Source: Cardiocondyla obscurior (Eukaryota; Arthropoda; Insecta; Hymenoptera; Formicidae). Taken from it: DNA of 64,000 nucleotides. Within the stretch, counting starts at the first letter, position 1. The number at the start of each line of letters is the position of its first letter. The DNA is taken from NCBI RefSeq assembly GCF_019399895.1, contig NC_091878.1, forward strand, positions 1,922,001 to 1,986,000, written 5' to 3'. This document shows, one piece after another, positions 38,758-52,379 of the stretch. The notes under the pieces were generated by a model, which did no database searches, had not been told where the DNA came from, and saw nothing but the letters and a program-made list of their open reading frames with translations. The translations under genes and the position numbers were made by a program.

Positions 38758-39312
38758 AGACGTTGAACACGGAGCGAATGTTGTCGACGACGGGGGCGCG
38801 CGACTCCGTGTTGCCGAAAACTCTGAATCTACGATCTCGACATCGATCTGACACACGTAACAACGCGGGGCCGCCCCGTTCATCCACGCGCGCGGACAAA
38901 AGAGGGAAACGAAAAAATTAAATCCCGTTGCGACGCAAGGTTTATGAACAAGGAGGGGGGAAAGACCGAAGGTCCGTCTAGCTCTCACGACCGTATCTCT
39001 CTTACCTATACCGTGGCAGTTCTCTCTCTTTCTCTGCTTCTGCCTTCGTCTCTCGTTACCCACCTCTCGCCTTTTCCGCGTCGATCAACGCGGAGTAAAA
39101 CGTCACGGAGGCATCCTTATCGCCTAAAATATCTCGTCTCATTTCGAACGCGCGACACCTCGGGCTTTAATCGTTCGGCCGATCGTTTACGAGTTGGTGC
39201 AAGTTTAGCATGGGGCTACCTGTACACGTCGGATCAAAGGAAACTTGGAAGAGCGAAGCTTGTTTCAGCGAAAGAGAAAGGAGCGCGAAAGACGGGCGAG
39301 GGAGAGAGGAGG

Positions 39313-39354
<42 letters not shown>

Positions 39355-39603
39355 TGCCGCGGGATAGGTAAGAGAGATACGGTCGTTGGCCGGTTCGGGC
39401 AAGGCTGCTGGCAAGGAGAACCAGGGCTGTAGTCGCAAATAAAGAAGACAGGCACTTCTATCGACCGCGACCAGCTATCAATGATAAACGCTTATCAGTA
39501 GTTAGCCGTAGAATTAAGTTAATTCACTTGTGGCTTGATGATACGCTTTTTAGCGAGCGGCCGTTCATCACCGCAAGTGTCCGCCGTGCCTATAACGTTG
39601 TAG
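38758..39603. other. Non-coding stretch
   Basis: CpG-rich sequence with pyrimidine-rich patches and the GA tract listed separately. A 162-codon plus-strand frame (38944-39432) and a 134-codon minus-strand frame overlap each other. Both owe part of their length to the GA repeat. No gene is called. Confidence 0.5.
39321..39352. repeat. (GA)16 microsatellite
   Basis: An uninterrupted alternating GA tract inside a longer purine-rich stretch (about 39277-39354). It encodes the RE run in an overlapping spurious open frame. Confidence 0.93.
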
Positions 39604-39724
39604 AGAATCCACGGGTTGTAAAGTAAATTACGCTCACGCTGCCAAATGTGATAAATGCGAAATGATTTTTTAGGCTTGCTCGAATCGAGGTTTTATAACA
39701 ACGACGATTTTAGAGCTCGAAAAT
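39604..39724 (+). repeat. Inverted pair, left copy (~121 bp)
   Basis: The sequence from agaatccacggg to tagagctcgaaaa matches the reverse complement of 41322-41441 with only a handful of substitutions (for example ataaatgcg against ataagtgcg, and gaatcgagg against taatcgggg). The two copies face each other across about 1.6 kb. They could be long terminal inverted repeats of a decayed element or two independent copies of one short repeat. No flanking target duplication is evident. Confidence 0.85.
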
Positions 39725-41321
39725 GAAAATTAATATAATTAATTAAAGCCTGAGTAATGACGCAATCAATTTCCGTAAAACTAAATAGCCGAGCTTGAAT
39801 CGGAGCTTTTTGCTCTCGTTCTCGCCGTGAGAGAGCTTAGTCTTTTTTTTCTTTTCTTTTTTTAAGAACGAATTTTTGACGCGACGACGTTTCGACGTGT
39901 TTGTCTGTAAAACAACGGGATGGGATCTCTCCGTGAAATTTATTCGCGAATGAAATGGCGAAGTAGCACAGTCTCATTTGTTCGTCGCGCACAGTGTAAC
40001 AATAGTCGTTTAAAGGATGTCCGTTCGTATTATAGCCCTGAGAACAACTCCCTGTTGCCGTTTCGCCATATAATTCCGAGAGACGAGGAATTCTGTTCGG
40101 TCCCCGGGACGCGAGTATTGCGAGTACCGAAGTATCGGGACAAAGGAACTCCAAAGACAAAAGGATAATTCGCATTGCATCTTGACACTACGGAATCCAT
40201 TTCTGTTTGCGTCGCGATGTGACGAAATTACAAACGCGACAATTCGATGCTCGAATTAAAAAAAACTAAACACGGCTCGCCGCCGTTACCTTTCGCCCCG
40301 CAGTTACGACGTAATTAACGGTTTCGACCGCGAGGTGCGAACCAAAGGAGACGAACGCACCGCGAGAGAGAAGTCTTTTTCCGCGGCCACCCATCACTCC
40401 GCGGTCCATCCAGCGTCGACGAATTATTCTCAAGTGTGCGACGGTCGACGGACACGCACATAAAGCCCGGCCTCGCGTAATCTTCGAGAGATATTAATTT
40501 TGCCTTTCCAAAATTCACGCCCCATCGACGATTCACGGCGGATAAAACGCGAGGATCACTCGCGCGACGCGATCGCTTAAGATTTTAATTAAAGCGCCAC
40601 GAGATTTCGTTGACGAGGGGGAGCGAGAGGTCGAGAGGCAAGTAAGAAAAAGGGACGAAAAGGGGGTGAGGGTAGGGGGGGGATGAGTGAAAATCGATAT
40701 ACGACATGCTTGCCGGGAAGAAAATTGCAGCTCATTATTCCTCATTACGACAAATTAGTTCGGGAGTCCGAAGTTAAATTTGATATATTTGGCTGGGCAA
40801 CGTGTATTCTAAATTTTGTACACCACGCCGGGATAATTACGCCCGCAAAAAGAAGACGGCAGGTGGTACGATAAGAGAGATACGAAAATGCAGTCGTGTA
40901 TGGCGCGCCTCCGCCTCGAAATTACGAGAACCCGGATGAAAATTACACTTTAACTTGTATCGAAAAAGAAGGCTTGCGGAAATAAAATAAATACCATAGA
41001 GTTCTGCCCGTTATCTAATTGCGAAGCGCAACTCCGCAACTAGACTGACCATTAGAGATTTCGGCCGTTAGAGGGAAGAGAACCGACTAGTACCGCGTAA
41101 GAAAGTGAGACAGCCGATATAGTCAACCGTCGATTGCGCGCTGTCCTTCTCGCGAAAACAAAAAGCACGAGCCCGGTCGGAATTCTCGGAAGCGCCGAGC
41201 TCGACGCGGAGTTTTGTTTACGTTTTTTTTATGTGCTTCCAGAGCTCGAGGCGTCTTCAGCCAAAACAAAATATCATCGCGTTCGACGCTCGAGTAATCG
41301 AGTATATGTATGCACCGTCTA
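39725..41321. other. Spacer between the inverted copies
   Basis: If the inverted pair are transposon ends, this would be the element interior. It holds no transposase-like frame: the longest open frames are 112 codons (minus, 39837-40175) and 82 codons (plus, 39920-40168), neither with a domain. Its composition is like the surrounding CpG-rich DNA. Confidence 0.5.
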
Positions 41322-41441
41322 TTTTCGAGCTCTAAAATCGTCGTTGTTATAAAACCCCGATTAGAGCAAGCCTAAAAAATTATTTCGCACTTATCACATT
41401 TGGCAGCGTGAGCGTAATTTACTTTACAGCCCGTGGATTCT
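41322..41441 (-). repeat. Inverted pair, right copy (~120 bp)
   Basis: This is the reverse-complement partner of the copy at 39604-39724. It starts ttttcgagctctaaaatcg and ends cccgtggattct. Similarity stops abruptly at both ends in both copies, which argues for a defined repeat unit and against gradual decay of a longer duplication. Confidence 0.85.
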
Positions 41442-43735
41442 TTATCAATTTAGCAAATTTAACGAAAAACCGAACCTGCTGTATTAACGAGCGCGAACGT
41501 GAGATACCGCAACTATCGTTCGGCGCTAACTGGAAAAGAAAAGCCGCAAACCGTAAGCGTGCGATTCGTTATCGCTAATAATACGCGATGCGAGAACAGC
41601 GCCGCGTCTAGATTACATCAATCCCACGCATTTGAATAAAAACGAAAGGATTTTCTTCTTTCGGCCGCGATGGAATCTGCGGATCTTCGGCGAAGAAAGA
41701 GAAAAAAAAGAAGAAAAAAGGAAAAGAAGAAAAAAAAAGGGGCGAGAGAAAAAGAAAAAAAACAAACTCGCTCGGGTAGGATGTATCTCGGGCGCAACCA
41801 CGAACTTCTGTGATTATGATCGAGATAACGTCGCATCCCCGGGAAACGAAACTTGCCTAATCGCGAGGAGCGCGTTCGGCGAGCGCGAAGACGAGGCGGA
41901 GAGAAGCCGGGCGCGTCGACGTGGAACACCGTGATTTATCGTCCTAACGCGTGTACTGATTTATTATCTCAGGAATTGACCCCGGGACGCGATCCCGGGC
42001 TCCTCGCTGCTGATGAGCGATGGCACGTTTCCGTTAATGTCGGGAGCACACATTGCGCGAATTATTGCCAGCTCCGCAAAATTAAGCCGAATTTACGAGT
42101 CGCGTTTCGATCATTTCGTTAAACGAATCCGTTCATTACCGTAAACGCATACAGAAAAAAAAGAGAGAGTAAGGGAGAGAGATTGATTTTAGGCAAATAC
42201 GGTTGATTCAACCATACTTGATATATTAAGTTTTTTCTTTTTTTATTTTTAAATTTTTTTTTGAAAGCTTTAAAATTTTGTTTTAATGGAAACAAGAGAA
42301 AAAAAAGTAATCTATTATTGTCGAGTGCTGCAAAACAAGTTGAACAACAGTCGCCGCATGTTTGACTAGTCTTTTTTTTCAAAAGATTTTTTTCTTTTTC
42401 TTTTTTTCCTTCCAAAATGTGTAATTACAGTCAAGTTCGCTTCCTGTCGGCGCGAATTATCTCCGCAATTGTCGACATTCCAATGAAACCCGCGGCGTTT
42501 CGATTATTCCATAGGACCTTTTTGGCATGTCAATGCCCGCGAAAATCTCTATTACGAAGACACGCGTGAAAGAGCCTCGTCATTATATTTAATGAATACC
42601 GGGAGAATCCGAAGGGCGAACACGATCCGCAGCTCGCGGCGAAGCTCCCTGGCAAGAGAAAAAGAGAGAAAGCGCGCGCGCGCGACAAAAATATGATAGC
42701 GACGGTCTTTCGGCGAGGAACCTGAATAATACATGAGGCGCATAGCGAAGTAAAATATACTTTGACCGTTGTAAAGGCAGAGATTCCCGTGTTTCGCGCG
42801 CTACATTCGAAAATCCGTTCCAATATCCGTCCCGCGGCGCGAGGCGCTCTTTTTCTGCGACAACGATTGTACCGTATTGCGAGACAACGTCAACCTCGGG
42901 TATATTGGTACTTGAAGGGAGGCTTTTTGAGACCACCCCCCCTCACCCCTTTTCACTCTGGTTTCGGTTCCATATCGTACCGCTATTTTTCGCAGATCGA
43001 TCCTGAAATTCTCGGAGCGAAGCGAGTTTAAAAGTAACAACGTTCCACCACGCTGTTTTAATCCAACCACGAAACTATATTTCTTTTTGCGTTTTAAAGC
43101 CTCTTTTTTGTTAGTTTCCGTGCACTTGCACGTAAGTCTGTATTAGATAAATGATGAATAAAATAAAGATCGAGCTGGAAGTGGCGCGTAATTTGCAACA
43201 GCATTGCAACAAAGTTCACGTTTCCTTTTTTTTCTCTCTTTTTTTTTTTTTTCTACTACCACGTCTGCTCATCTCGCTCACGTCTGATTTCGTTGAGAGA
43301 TAACAAGAACAGGGAACGGAGTCGAGATAGGCTCGGTGGATCGATTCGCCGTTTTCGCAACTTCGATAGCCGGAATTGGCAATTAGACATGTGCAATTCA
43401 ACATTGGCACTAACCGGTATCGATAGCAGGGGTCGGCGAGATGCCCGTAACACTAAGAGATAAAGGCAAACAATTCGATGGGAGGGTCCTCACGCTCGGT
43501 ATCACATCCTGTATTACGTTACTAATCACGCGAACTACTAATAAACATTTCCGATTGATGACGGATGAACGGAAACATTTAACGTTAACATTACTTAATT
43601 ATTAAAAACATAATTTAAAAATCAAGTCAAAAATTAAATCATTTATAAATCATTTATTGATTTAATAATCGTTGATTAATAATTACACAAAATGGAAATC
43701 GCAAATTAATAATCAATAGTTATTTAACTGTAATA
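41442..43735. other. Non-coding stretch
   Basis: No gene is supported. It includes the polypurine tract at 41692-41762, a short CG run near 42673-42685, and T-rich patches at about 42233-42262, 42370-42412 and 43227-43252. Open frames near 41.6-41.9 kb and 42.5-42.9 kb overlap on both strands and are low in complexity. The last 150 bp before the MITE is strongly AT-rich. Confidence 0.5.
41692..41762. repeat. 71-bp polypurine tract
   Basis: Only A and G occur from 41692 to 41742. A single C follows, and purines resume from 41744 to 41762. Long homopurine runs can form triplex (H-DNA) structures. The K/R/E-rich open frame across it is a by-product. Confidence 0.85.
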
Positions 43736-43737
43736 TA

Positions 43738-44089
43738 CAGGGTGTCTCAGCCCATGTGTAAAATCCTATACAGATAGGTAGGTCTTAAGGAGATAAATAA
43801 AAAAGTTCTTTAAAGTTTTGAAAAATTTTCAATACTTATTAAAAAAAAAATTAATTTGTCTAGCGCAAGAGGACAAGGAAGCTATAGGTGAGTGAGCGCG
43901 ATAGGCGACGGCGCCAATCGCCTGTCGCGCTCACTTGCCCGCAGCTTCCTTGTCACTCTTGCGCTAGACAAATTAATTTTTTTCTCAATAACAATTGAGA
44001 ATTTTACAAAATGTTAAATAACTTTTTTATTTATCTCCCTAAGACCTACCTACCTGTATAGGATTTTACACATGGGCTGAGACACCCTG
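43738..44089 (+). mobile_element. Foldback MITE family A, copy 3 (352 bp)
   Basis: A full-length copy with identical termini and TA on both sides (43736-43737 and 44090-44091). The hairpin core and outer arms are nearly identical to copies 1 and 4, with small changes such as gtcttaaggag in the left arm and acctacctacctg in the right. It has the same orientation as every other family A copy in the window. It is non-coding. Confidence 0.95.
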
Positions 44090-44091
44090 TA

Positions 44092-47000
44092 TAGAACTAT
44101 ATAGAAGTGTTATAAAATAAAATTAAACTTCTGCCTTGTACATTACGTTTTTTTTTTCTTTTTTTCTCTTCAAGCTCGTTAATGTAAGTACCGATAATTC
44201 TAGCGTGGAACTCTATCGCAGATGATAGAAAACATAACTTCCGGGAAAGAATAAGGGCACCGTAAGACTATCGCTGACAACCGGTTTAGCCGACAAGAAA
44301 TAAATCAAGAGTCAGAAATGGCACCTTGCACATCCTGCGTGTCGATATGATAACTCGTATATCAAAAACGTCCACTCAGCACATCGTGATAACATTAAAA
44401 AAAAAGAAAAAAAATAACGTACTTAACCAAATACATTCATGGTTTATCAATTACAAGCAGATAATTTAATCATTATTTCATAGTAATTAATTTAATATTA
44501 AAAAATAAAACACTTAATAATTTAATAATTTAAGTTGTAATTGAAAATAATTTTAAAGCCGCTCGTAACGACTGTGTGAGAAGAAAAGATAAATGCGTCG
44601 ATAGCCAGGGACATGGCACGATAGCCTTGAACGTAAAAATCTTGAAAGCATTATTTCAAGACGAAAAAAAAAATCCCTCCCCTTGTAGCCTCCCTTTCCG
44701 ACTAATTAAATCGGCGGAGACCCGCCACTCTGCTTTCTCCTCCGACTCGCATCAAATCGATCGATCAAGGACGAAATGAGCTTTCATTATCCGATCGTTT
44801 CGCGTTCGTGGCAAGCTCCGGGCGATTTGAATATTTTTCCTCCGCCGGGGTTCTAATGGACGCCGGATGCCTCTCGATTTTCCGCGCGTCGTAAATGGGG
44901 GAGCCTTATAATGCGAAAAATAGAAAAGACCCGCGGGGAAAAAAGCGGCACGAAGTGATATTAATGCGGGGAAACGATCTTCTTCTCTCTTTCGACCGCG
45001 TAGCGCGAGCCACCGTTGACTCCATTAAACGCGATTCCGCCCCGTCGACAAAGAAAACTCTCGAGGAAAGGATACGACCTCCTCTCGACGGCGTTCCATC
45101 TCGAGCGGGCGGGTCGCGCCCGGGTGGAAGGGAAAAATCTCCTCGATTTGAAGATAAATCGGATCGATCGAGCTTTACGCGTGGATCGCGAGATTTCTCC
45201 CCGAAAGCCTCTGCGTAAAATCACATGCATAATTTTCTCGGCTTATTATTCCGATTCCATTCCGGCCGCATAAGCGAGGCCGCACTCGCGGGGAACAATG
45301 GAAGGGAATGCCTTATATATCTATCTATATTAAATTCCATTTACATGCATCCGTCGATCGCGTGTAATCGAAGGGCTCGCATTGTTATCTCCACTCGAAA
45401 GGTCGCGAGTTAGAACGTGGCGGTCCGCGTTCACCGTGTTCCCTTCTCCGCTAATATCACCGAGATACCGAGAGCTGCGCGTTTTCTCTCGGCCGAATTT
45501 CGTTGGCGATCTTTCCCCGGAGAGAGAGAGAGGAAAGGCCGTTTTGGAATCTTTCCCGCGCTTTAATCTCATATTCCCGACGTCTATACGCGCGGAATTG
45601 CGGTCCTCGAGCGCATCGGCGTGGTATTAAATTGCATTTTTTACGCTCCCGTGACTTTGAAATCTCGGCCGACTACCCGCGGCCTTGCCCGTTATCCTTG
45701 TCCACATTTTACGGGAGATTGTTAGTCGGCATTACGCGTAAAAAGGAAAAAAGGAAAAAAAAAAAAAATCGTTGAAGGAAATGCGCCCCACATTAATGCA
45801 AGGAAGAAGCTTGTCGTGCGACGCGAGCTCTCGGATCTTCCACCGACTCCATTAGGCGCGATTCTTTCGCGGAGAAAACAGCTTCCCGAGCCATTGCTCG
45901 TCGCAGTTGCAACCGGGAATTGAGCGGAGAACTTTTCGCGATAGACAAATAAATGACCGAATAAATATTTAAGCGTACGGTATCCTCCGTCCCGCTGGCG
46001 AGGTAATTTCGCTTTATTTCTATCGCGCGACAGCTCTACCTGCACCCCGGGGTTCTTATTTTTCGCTAAAAAATTTAATTGGAAACGGTTGAGGGAAAGA
46101 TATAATATTCCTTCGGGGGCTGAGTCGTCGTGAATTATCGTAAATTGCAAATGTGATAAATCGGTTTTACTTAAATACGGAATAATTTTTGCGCGGTTAT
46201 ATCAGCTTGAATCAATGCGATTTAGTATTTATTATTATCCGCCGCTACTGTAATTTAAAAAAAAATTTTCAAAATTTATCAAGGCATTATGTTAAGCTTC
46301 TGATTTATCGGAAAATCTTTTTACTGTCATTGGAGGAGTGTAAACACCTCGGAAGCCGAGCTTCAGTCATCAATACCTTCGTGACAATTCGATAACAAAT
46401 ACGTAAGTCATATTTGAAATGTTTGAACTGGATTTACTGAAAATAAACCGGGACTCTCAGCAGAGACCTGCTTCGAGCAAAAATAATTTCTTATCTGCAA
46501 GTGTTTGTTTCTCTTCCCTTTTCTTTTTCTTTTTTATTCTATCCTAAGATATAAATTTTTTTTTGCTCTATTATTTCAGCGACTTTGACATTTAATTGAA
46601 ATGAAAAGATCTAGCGATCTAGCGATGGGTGCTTGCGAGTTAATGAAACTCTTAATCCGATCCGGCTCGATGAGATCGTTAGCTCGATATGTTGTTCATC
46701 GGCGAATATCGATTCGCGTATATTAGCATGACTCGCCATCGATGTCCGTGTGACATCAAAAAGCAATTTGCGAAAGCAGGTCGGTATATCGCAAAAAGCG
46801 CCTCTTCAATCTACTAAGTAACTCCGTTACCTAAGAGACACGTACACAAGAAAGTAATAATTTATAACGACGCGCACATACACGTGTGAGACGTTTCTAC
46901 CAAAATGGAGATGAAAATTGCGCTTGTTACAGGCGCGATGGGATTATCGAGATTAAATTTAATAATTTATATAACCGATAATTTCTTACAGCGATTTAAA

Positions 47001-50000
47001 ATTAAGGCACGACGATAACTAAGACATAGAAAATGCTAGAGGAAGAATTATTAACGAAATGGTGATAATTAAAAAAAAAAAAAATATGAGAGATACGAAA
47101 GATGAATATAAACCTGCCGTAATTAATTAAATTTTTTAATTTAATAATTATAATAATTATGTCTCATTTGTTACAAAATGAAGACAGTTGTGGCTTGTAG
47201 AAATAGTTGAAGTGAATTATTTTTAAGAATTGCAATAGATATAAATTTTTTTTTTTTTAATTGATCGCACGCGTGACAATTTGTTGTACGCGCGCGCTAA
47301 GCTCCGATAACGTCGTTACTGCACAGACGTAAAATTCTCTTTAAGCGCGTATATTTGCATAGCTTGTCGCTCATTAAAATTGCGATACGAATTTCGATGA
47401 GGCGAGGCCGAGGGGGTGGAAAAAGAGAGGAAAGGCGGCGGAATGGTTGGCGGAGAGGAGAGCTGCATCGCAATATTGTAGGGGTCGAAAACTTTGCGAA
47501 ACTCTACTCGTTAGAGGCGAACGAAACGAATGTTTACGCGGATGAATCATTACACTAATTAATTACCGCTGCAAGCCGGAAAGGGACATCGAGTCGCGAG
47601 CGTATCTCCGTGGTTTCGCGCAGGCATTTACTTGCACGATTTCGCGTCGGTTCTCGCTGCACAAAATAAAAAATGTAACTGTCTTTTTTTTTTTCTTTTT
47701 TAGACTAGCAAAGTTTAACGTTTCAACGTTCCCTTGTATCTTGAAAAATTACATTTGATTTTAATTCTTGGATCTTATTTGTTAAATATATTTATTAAAG
47801 TGAAATAATTGTAGCTGATAACAATATGCATATTACTTGGAATGATTGAGTTTTAAAGAAGGCCGACGAGAACTGAAATCAAGTACGAGGGAGACATAAT
47901 AACGCCGCGTCTAAGCACATTTAAATGCCGGAGTTTCTCGCGACCGTAGATGCGAATTAAACCAATTATACTCTTGGCTCCACGTTGACGAAACGTTTGT
48001 AAGATCTCCCCGAGACGCCACGTCGCCCGCTTTTGTCTCCACCCTCGTCGCAACCGCTAATAAATTTAGTGGCAGAAATATTCATTAACCGATTGTATAC
48101 CGTGGAAATATCTGCGACTGGCAAAATTAGCGTAGGAAAACGCCACGAATAAATTTATTGCATTGATATACCCTGCTCGAATTTGCAACAAATTTTAAAT
48201 CAAGTTTTCACTCTCAAGGTTTTTTTTAATTTTTTTTTATTATGTCTGTATACGAAAAAGCGTAACATTTACGGCGATAATTAATTTAATTTTATTCATT
48301 AAGTGACGAAACTAAAATTACAGCGCGCATACATTTAAGAGCCCAACTTTTTCCCCGTGAAATTATTTTTGACACTTGTAGACAGATCGGCGAGCACGCT
48401 CGCTCTCAACTCGCAACAAAATAAAGGGAAAACGCGAGAATGAGGAGGGTAACGTCCCTCGGGGAGAAAAGGTTTCCGCGGGGCGAGGGGGCGAGGGGAG
48501 TGCGCGCGAGATAAGGAAGGGTTGAAACAAACAGAGTGGGAAATCGAGTGAGAAGAAGAAAGCGGCCGCACCGACGACCGAGGCGACGGCCGAGGTAATG
48601 GTGGCTCGTGTAAGCGTTATGCGATTTCAAACAAATGGCGAGACCGTGAGCGGAAACGTGACCGAGGATGGCGTCCACTCGGATGCCATTGGTAAGTTTA
48701 CCCTGCGCACCGCGGTAACTTACCAGTCGGGATACCCGCAACGGAACGAGGGATGGCAGCTGTCCTCGGTGGCATTCCACCGAAGCGGGTATTGCGGCAT
48801 CGTCTCGAAGAGGGAGACGGTCGCCCGGGGAAATACGACAACGAAAATCCGAGGGAAGCGCGATTTTCTACGTTAATCTCGCCGCCGCATCCCGCGTTTC
48901 ACTGCGTTCCCCGTTTATACAGTCGTTCGCGATAGACGCACCTTATACTCGTGGTATCCGTCCGCGATATCCACGCGAATCTACGAAATGACGTAATCCG
49001 CGAGCATCAAATATATTTTTTTTTCTTTTTATTTTTTTAATTTTTTTTTCCCCCTATTTTTAAAGGAGAGAAAAATATTTTGAGATTGGTTAAAGTTAGC
49101 AACTGAGCTTTGACAATTAGTCTTGATTTAAATTAGCAGGGTTACGAATAAATAAAAATTTTTTCCCTTTATTTATCATTCTTGGACGTAAACGGGGCAC
49201 GTTTAGTGCTTTAATGTCAAATCAAATTAAATATTAATTGAAATATACAATTACGCAAAACGTTTGATGAATAGAATTTTATTTAATTTCAGCTCGTCAT
49301 GTAACAGCACTTAATTTATCGCACACGTTACGATAATTAAAAATATATATATTGCTATAATAAAATGTAATTATAATTGATTAATAATTCATAATATGTA
49401 TTCACGTACATAATAAAAGTTATATATTTTTTTATAAAATAATTTTTATAAAATATATGATCATAAAAAAAAAACTTTTTATGACATTTTTCGTTTAAAT
49501 TGGAAAGTAGCTGTTCTCACTCAAAGCGAAAAATTTAGCCTCAACTATAATTTCATATTTCTAGCCATATCTATAATCAAGATTTAGACTTAACTATTTC
49601 CATCATAACAGTTGAAAAGTCGACTGGTATTTATTTGCTTGTTAAAAATATCATAAAATCCTAGTTCCAGCCGTAAGTAACTATTTCTCTTACAAATCAG
49701 TGCCATTAGCATTTGTGGAAAAAAAAAAAAAAATTAAGTCGAATGCGTATGCGGCGCTTTTAAAGCCCGCGAGTATTACGAGAGCTGCGAAATATCCAGC
49801 GGTACGGGATTGAAAACACCGGGAATAGCTGCGGACGATATCGGAACACGTTTTCGTACCGTTTGCACTTTTCGCCAGAACGTTTTCTCTTACGAGCAAC
49901 GTGATAATACTCGGGGTCGCATTCCCGGCCAAACTGATTATGGCTCCGCTCGAAATCGCTGATGATATTTGCTCAAATCAAATTGACCTCGATCCTTTTT

Positions 50001-52377
50001 CGAAGAACACAGCGGTATAATCCTGATCGCGCGTGCATGCGCAAGTATAGATGTGCGCGGGTTTGTCTGCGATTTATCATAAACGCGAAATAAACTCGCA
50101 TTTTAACCCGGTTAAAAACATTTGTTCACAAGCCACCCGCTTATTTCCGACTCTCGAAATGAGGGAAAGTGATTTCTATTTGTATCGCATCTTATAATTT
50201 TAATTCAATTCGCTTTGTTGGGAAACTATTTATCATGATTAAAAATTAACATTTCTTTTTTTTAATTAAACCGTCCAAATATTAATTTTTATTACGTACT
50301 AATGACGCATATATCATTTCTGATCGGATTTAATTGGGAGAATATATTATTAATTTAATACAAACTTAGAAAAATTTATTATTTATTTTCATTTATTATT
50401 TTCACCCGTTACTTTTTAAATTTGACAATGTCTTGCAGCTGCATTTACGTTATTTTATAAAAGGTTTTTTTATATATCATTAGATTGACAAGCTTTGTTC
50501 TTGCTTTCTGGTCTTTGTCAACGATCATATAATTTAACGACGTCATCGAGCTGTAATCACCATATCACGCCTGTTCTTTTATTATCAGAGAAGTCGATAC
50601 TGCGAACAAAGCTCTACCTTTACGGCTCTCAGGCAGCGATATCGAATATCAAATATAATGTAAAATAGTCGTTAAAATTTTGATGAAAAAACAAATATAT
50701 ATAATAATTACGTAACATTTCTCTGCGCCCGTTTAGATCTTGCCTTTTTACTTTCCCTCCTATCGTGTTCAATCTCGGTAATGTTAGAATTAAAATCCGA
50801 CAAAGTCTTTATCAACCGAGCCGAGCTGTGTTCAAAGCTCGGGATTTTATTAAGGCCACATTCTTCGTGAGTGCAACCCTTCAATCATCGCGGTCGTGCC
50901 TCGTAAGTTCCGGAGTCACTTGGTCCGTAAATTTCAAGTGACCCTTTTTTCGACGCCCATCGGAGGGGAAGGCCTGTCTCGGTTTCTCTCGGGGTGGGTT
51001 GTGCCTCTTATTCGATTCACTTTACGAGGTATCGCGTGCGGAATTTCACGTCGAAGTAACACCCGCGGAACGACCTGGCTAGGGCTATATAAGGCGCATA
51101 TATCCTCCTAACTGTCTCATATTAGAGGCGAAGTGCTGCGCGCCGGTAACCGAAACAAAATCGCCCGTTTCGCTGCGAAACAGCGCGCGCCGTCCGAACG
51201 TGCGCGTATTTTTTCTTTCTTTTTTTTTTTTTTTTTTTACTTTTCTCTTTTTTTTCCACGCGGGAAAGCAGTAAAAGCACCCACTTCCGACTCGTTACAC
51301 GCTATTACGGCCGCGTGCAATAAATCGTTATAAAACCACGCCTCCTTTCTTTCAGAAGTTTATAACCCGAGGGTCTCGTCCGCCCACGTTTCGCCGATGA
51401 TGCGCTAGAAAACCAGCTCGTATCCGTTTCGAACAGTATTGCTCCTATGAACGTTTAAGAGTGTAAAAGAGAATCGTGAAAACGGTTATTTTATCCGCGA
51501 TCCAAGCACAGAAGGAGCAAAGTAAAAAATTAATTCCCTCTTTATGTCTGTTAAATGCTTAATTTTATTTTTAATAAACTTTGCGCAGAAGGATTTGCAG
51601 GAAATTACTATGTGCAAAGAAAGAGGGAAAAAAGGGGAAAAAAAAAAAATAAAAGTTTGAATCCTTTGGAAGCGGGAATTTTTTGTGCATTTACGAGATT
51701 AAAGCTAATTTTAAATAATCATTATACGCGGCGTACGCATATACACGCGGGTAATACATTTAGATTATTTTTCCATTAAGTTCAACTTTAAATAAAAGAG
51801 GTTAAATTTTAAACGAGAAAAAAAATAATAAATAAAAAAATCAACTATGAAGCTTATATTATTTCTCAGCTTTTACATGAAAACCATCCATATCGAATAG
51901 GTCAGTTTACCATCCATAATAATAACACGCTGAAAGAGAACTTTTTCAATATCCCTTTATGCCGAAACAAAGTGCACAAAGACAAAATGCAAAAAGCATA
52001 ATGTTGAGAAATTGCAAACTTTGTGAAATCTATATTCCGCTAAGACACTTTTGCTTTCCGCGTCAGTATTTATCCGCTTTATCTCACTTTATGTCCCTTT
52101 GAGTGGGGAAAATTAAATATTACGGCCTACTTGAAAGATAACCGAGTAGATAAACGTCAAGAGGATTTAAACTGCGATTTCAAATCAAATCGCAACGATC
52201 AAATATACATAGACGTGAGTGCGTGAGTATATTCATAAAGATTCGATTTAATGAGCGAGTTTTAAATTGATGAGTTTCCGTATTTATTTTATTCTAATGA
52301 TGTAGTTGTGAGCAGACAAAATTTTTTTTATTTATTTAAATTAGATTTATTTAACGTAAATTACTAATCTGACGATA
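44092..52377. other. Non-coding region, mixed composition
   Basis: About 8 kb with no defensible gene. CpG-rich patches (44.7-46.1 and 48.4-49.0 kb) carry overlapping open frames up to 142 codons. AT-rich patches (46.9-47.3 and 49.0-49.7 kb) carry none. An excellent splice-donor-like gtaagt at 48692 follows a 55-codon open stretch, but no acceptor or homology supports an exon. Confidence 0.5.
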
Positions 52378-52379
52378 TA

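Noticed and set aside
48526..48691. Possible first exon ending at a strong gtaagt donor at 48692
   Set aside because: The 55-codon frame has an ATG at 48598, but I found no recognisable family, no promoter and no partner acceptor. The gtaagtt is also part of a local inverted repeat (ggtaagtt/aacttacc).
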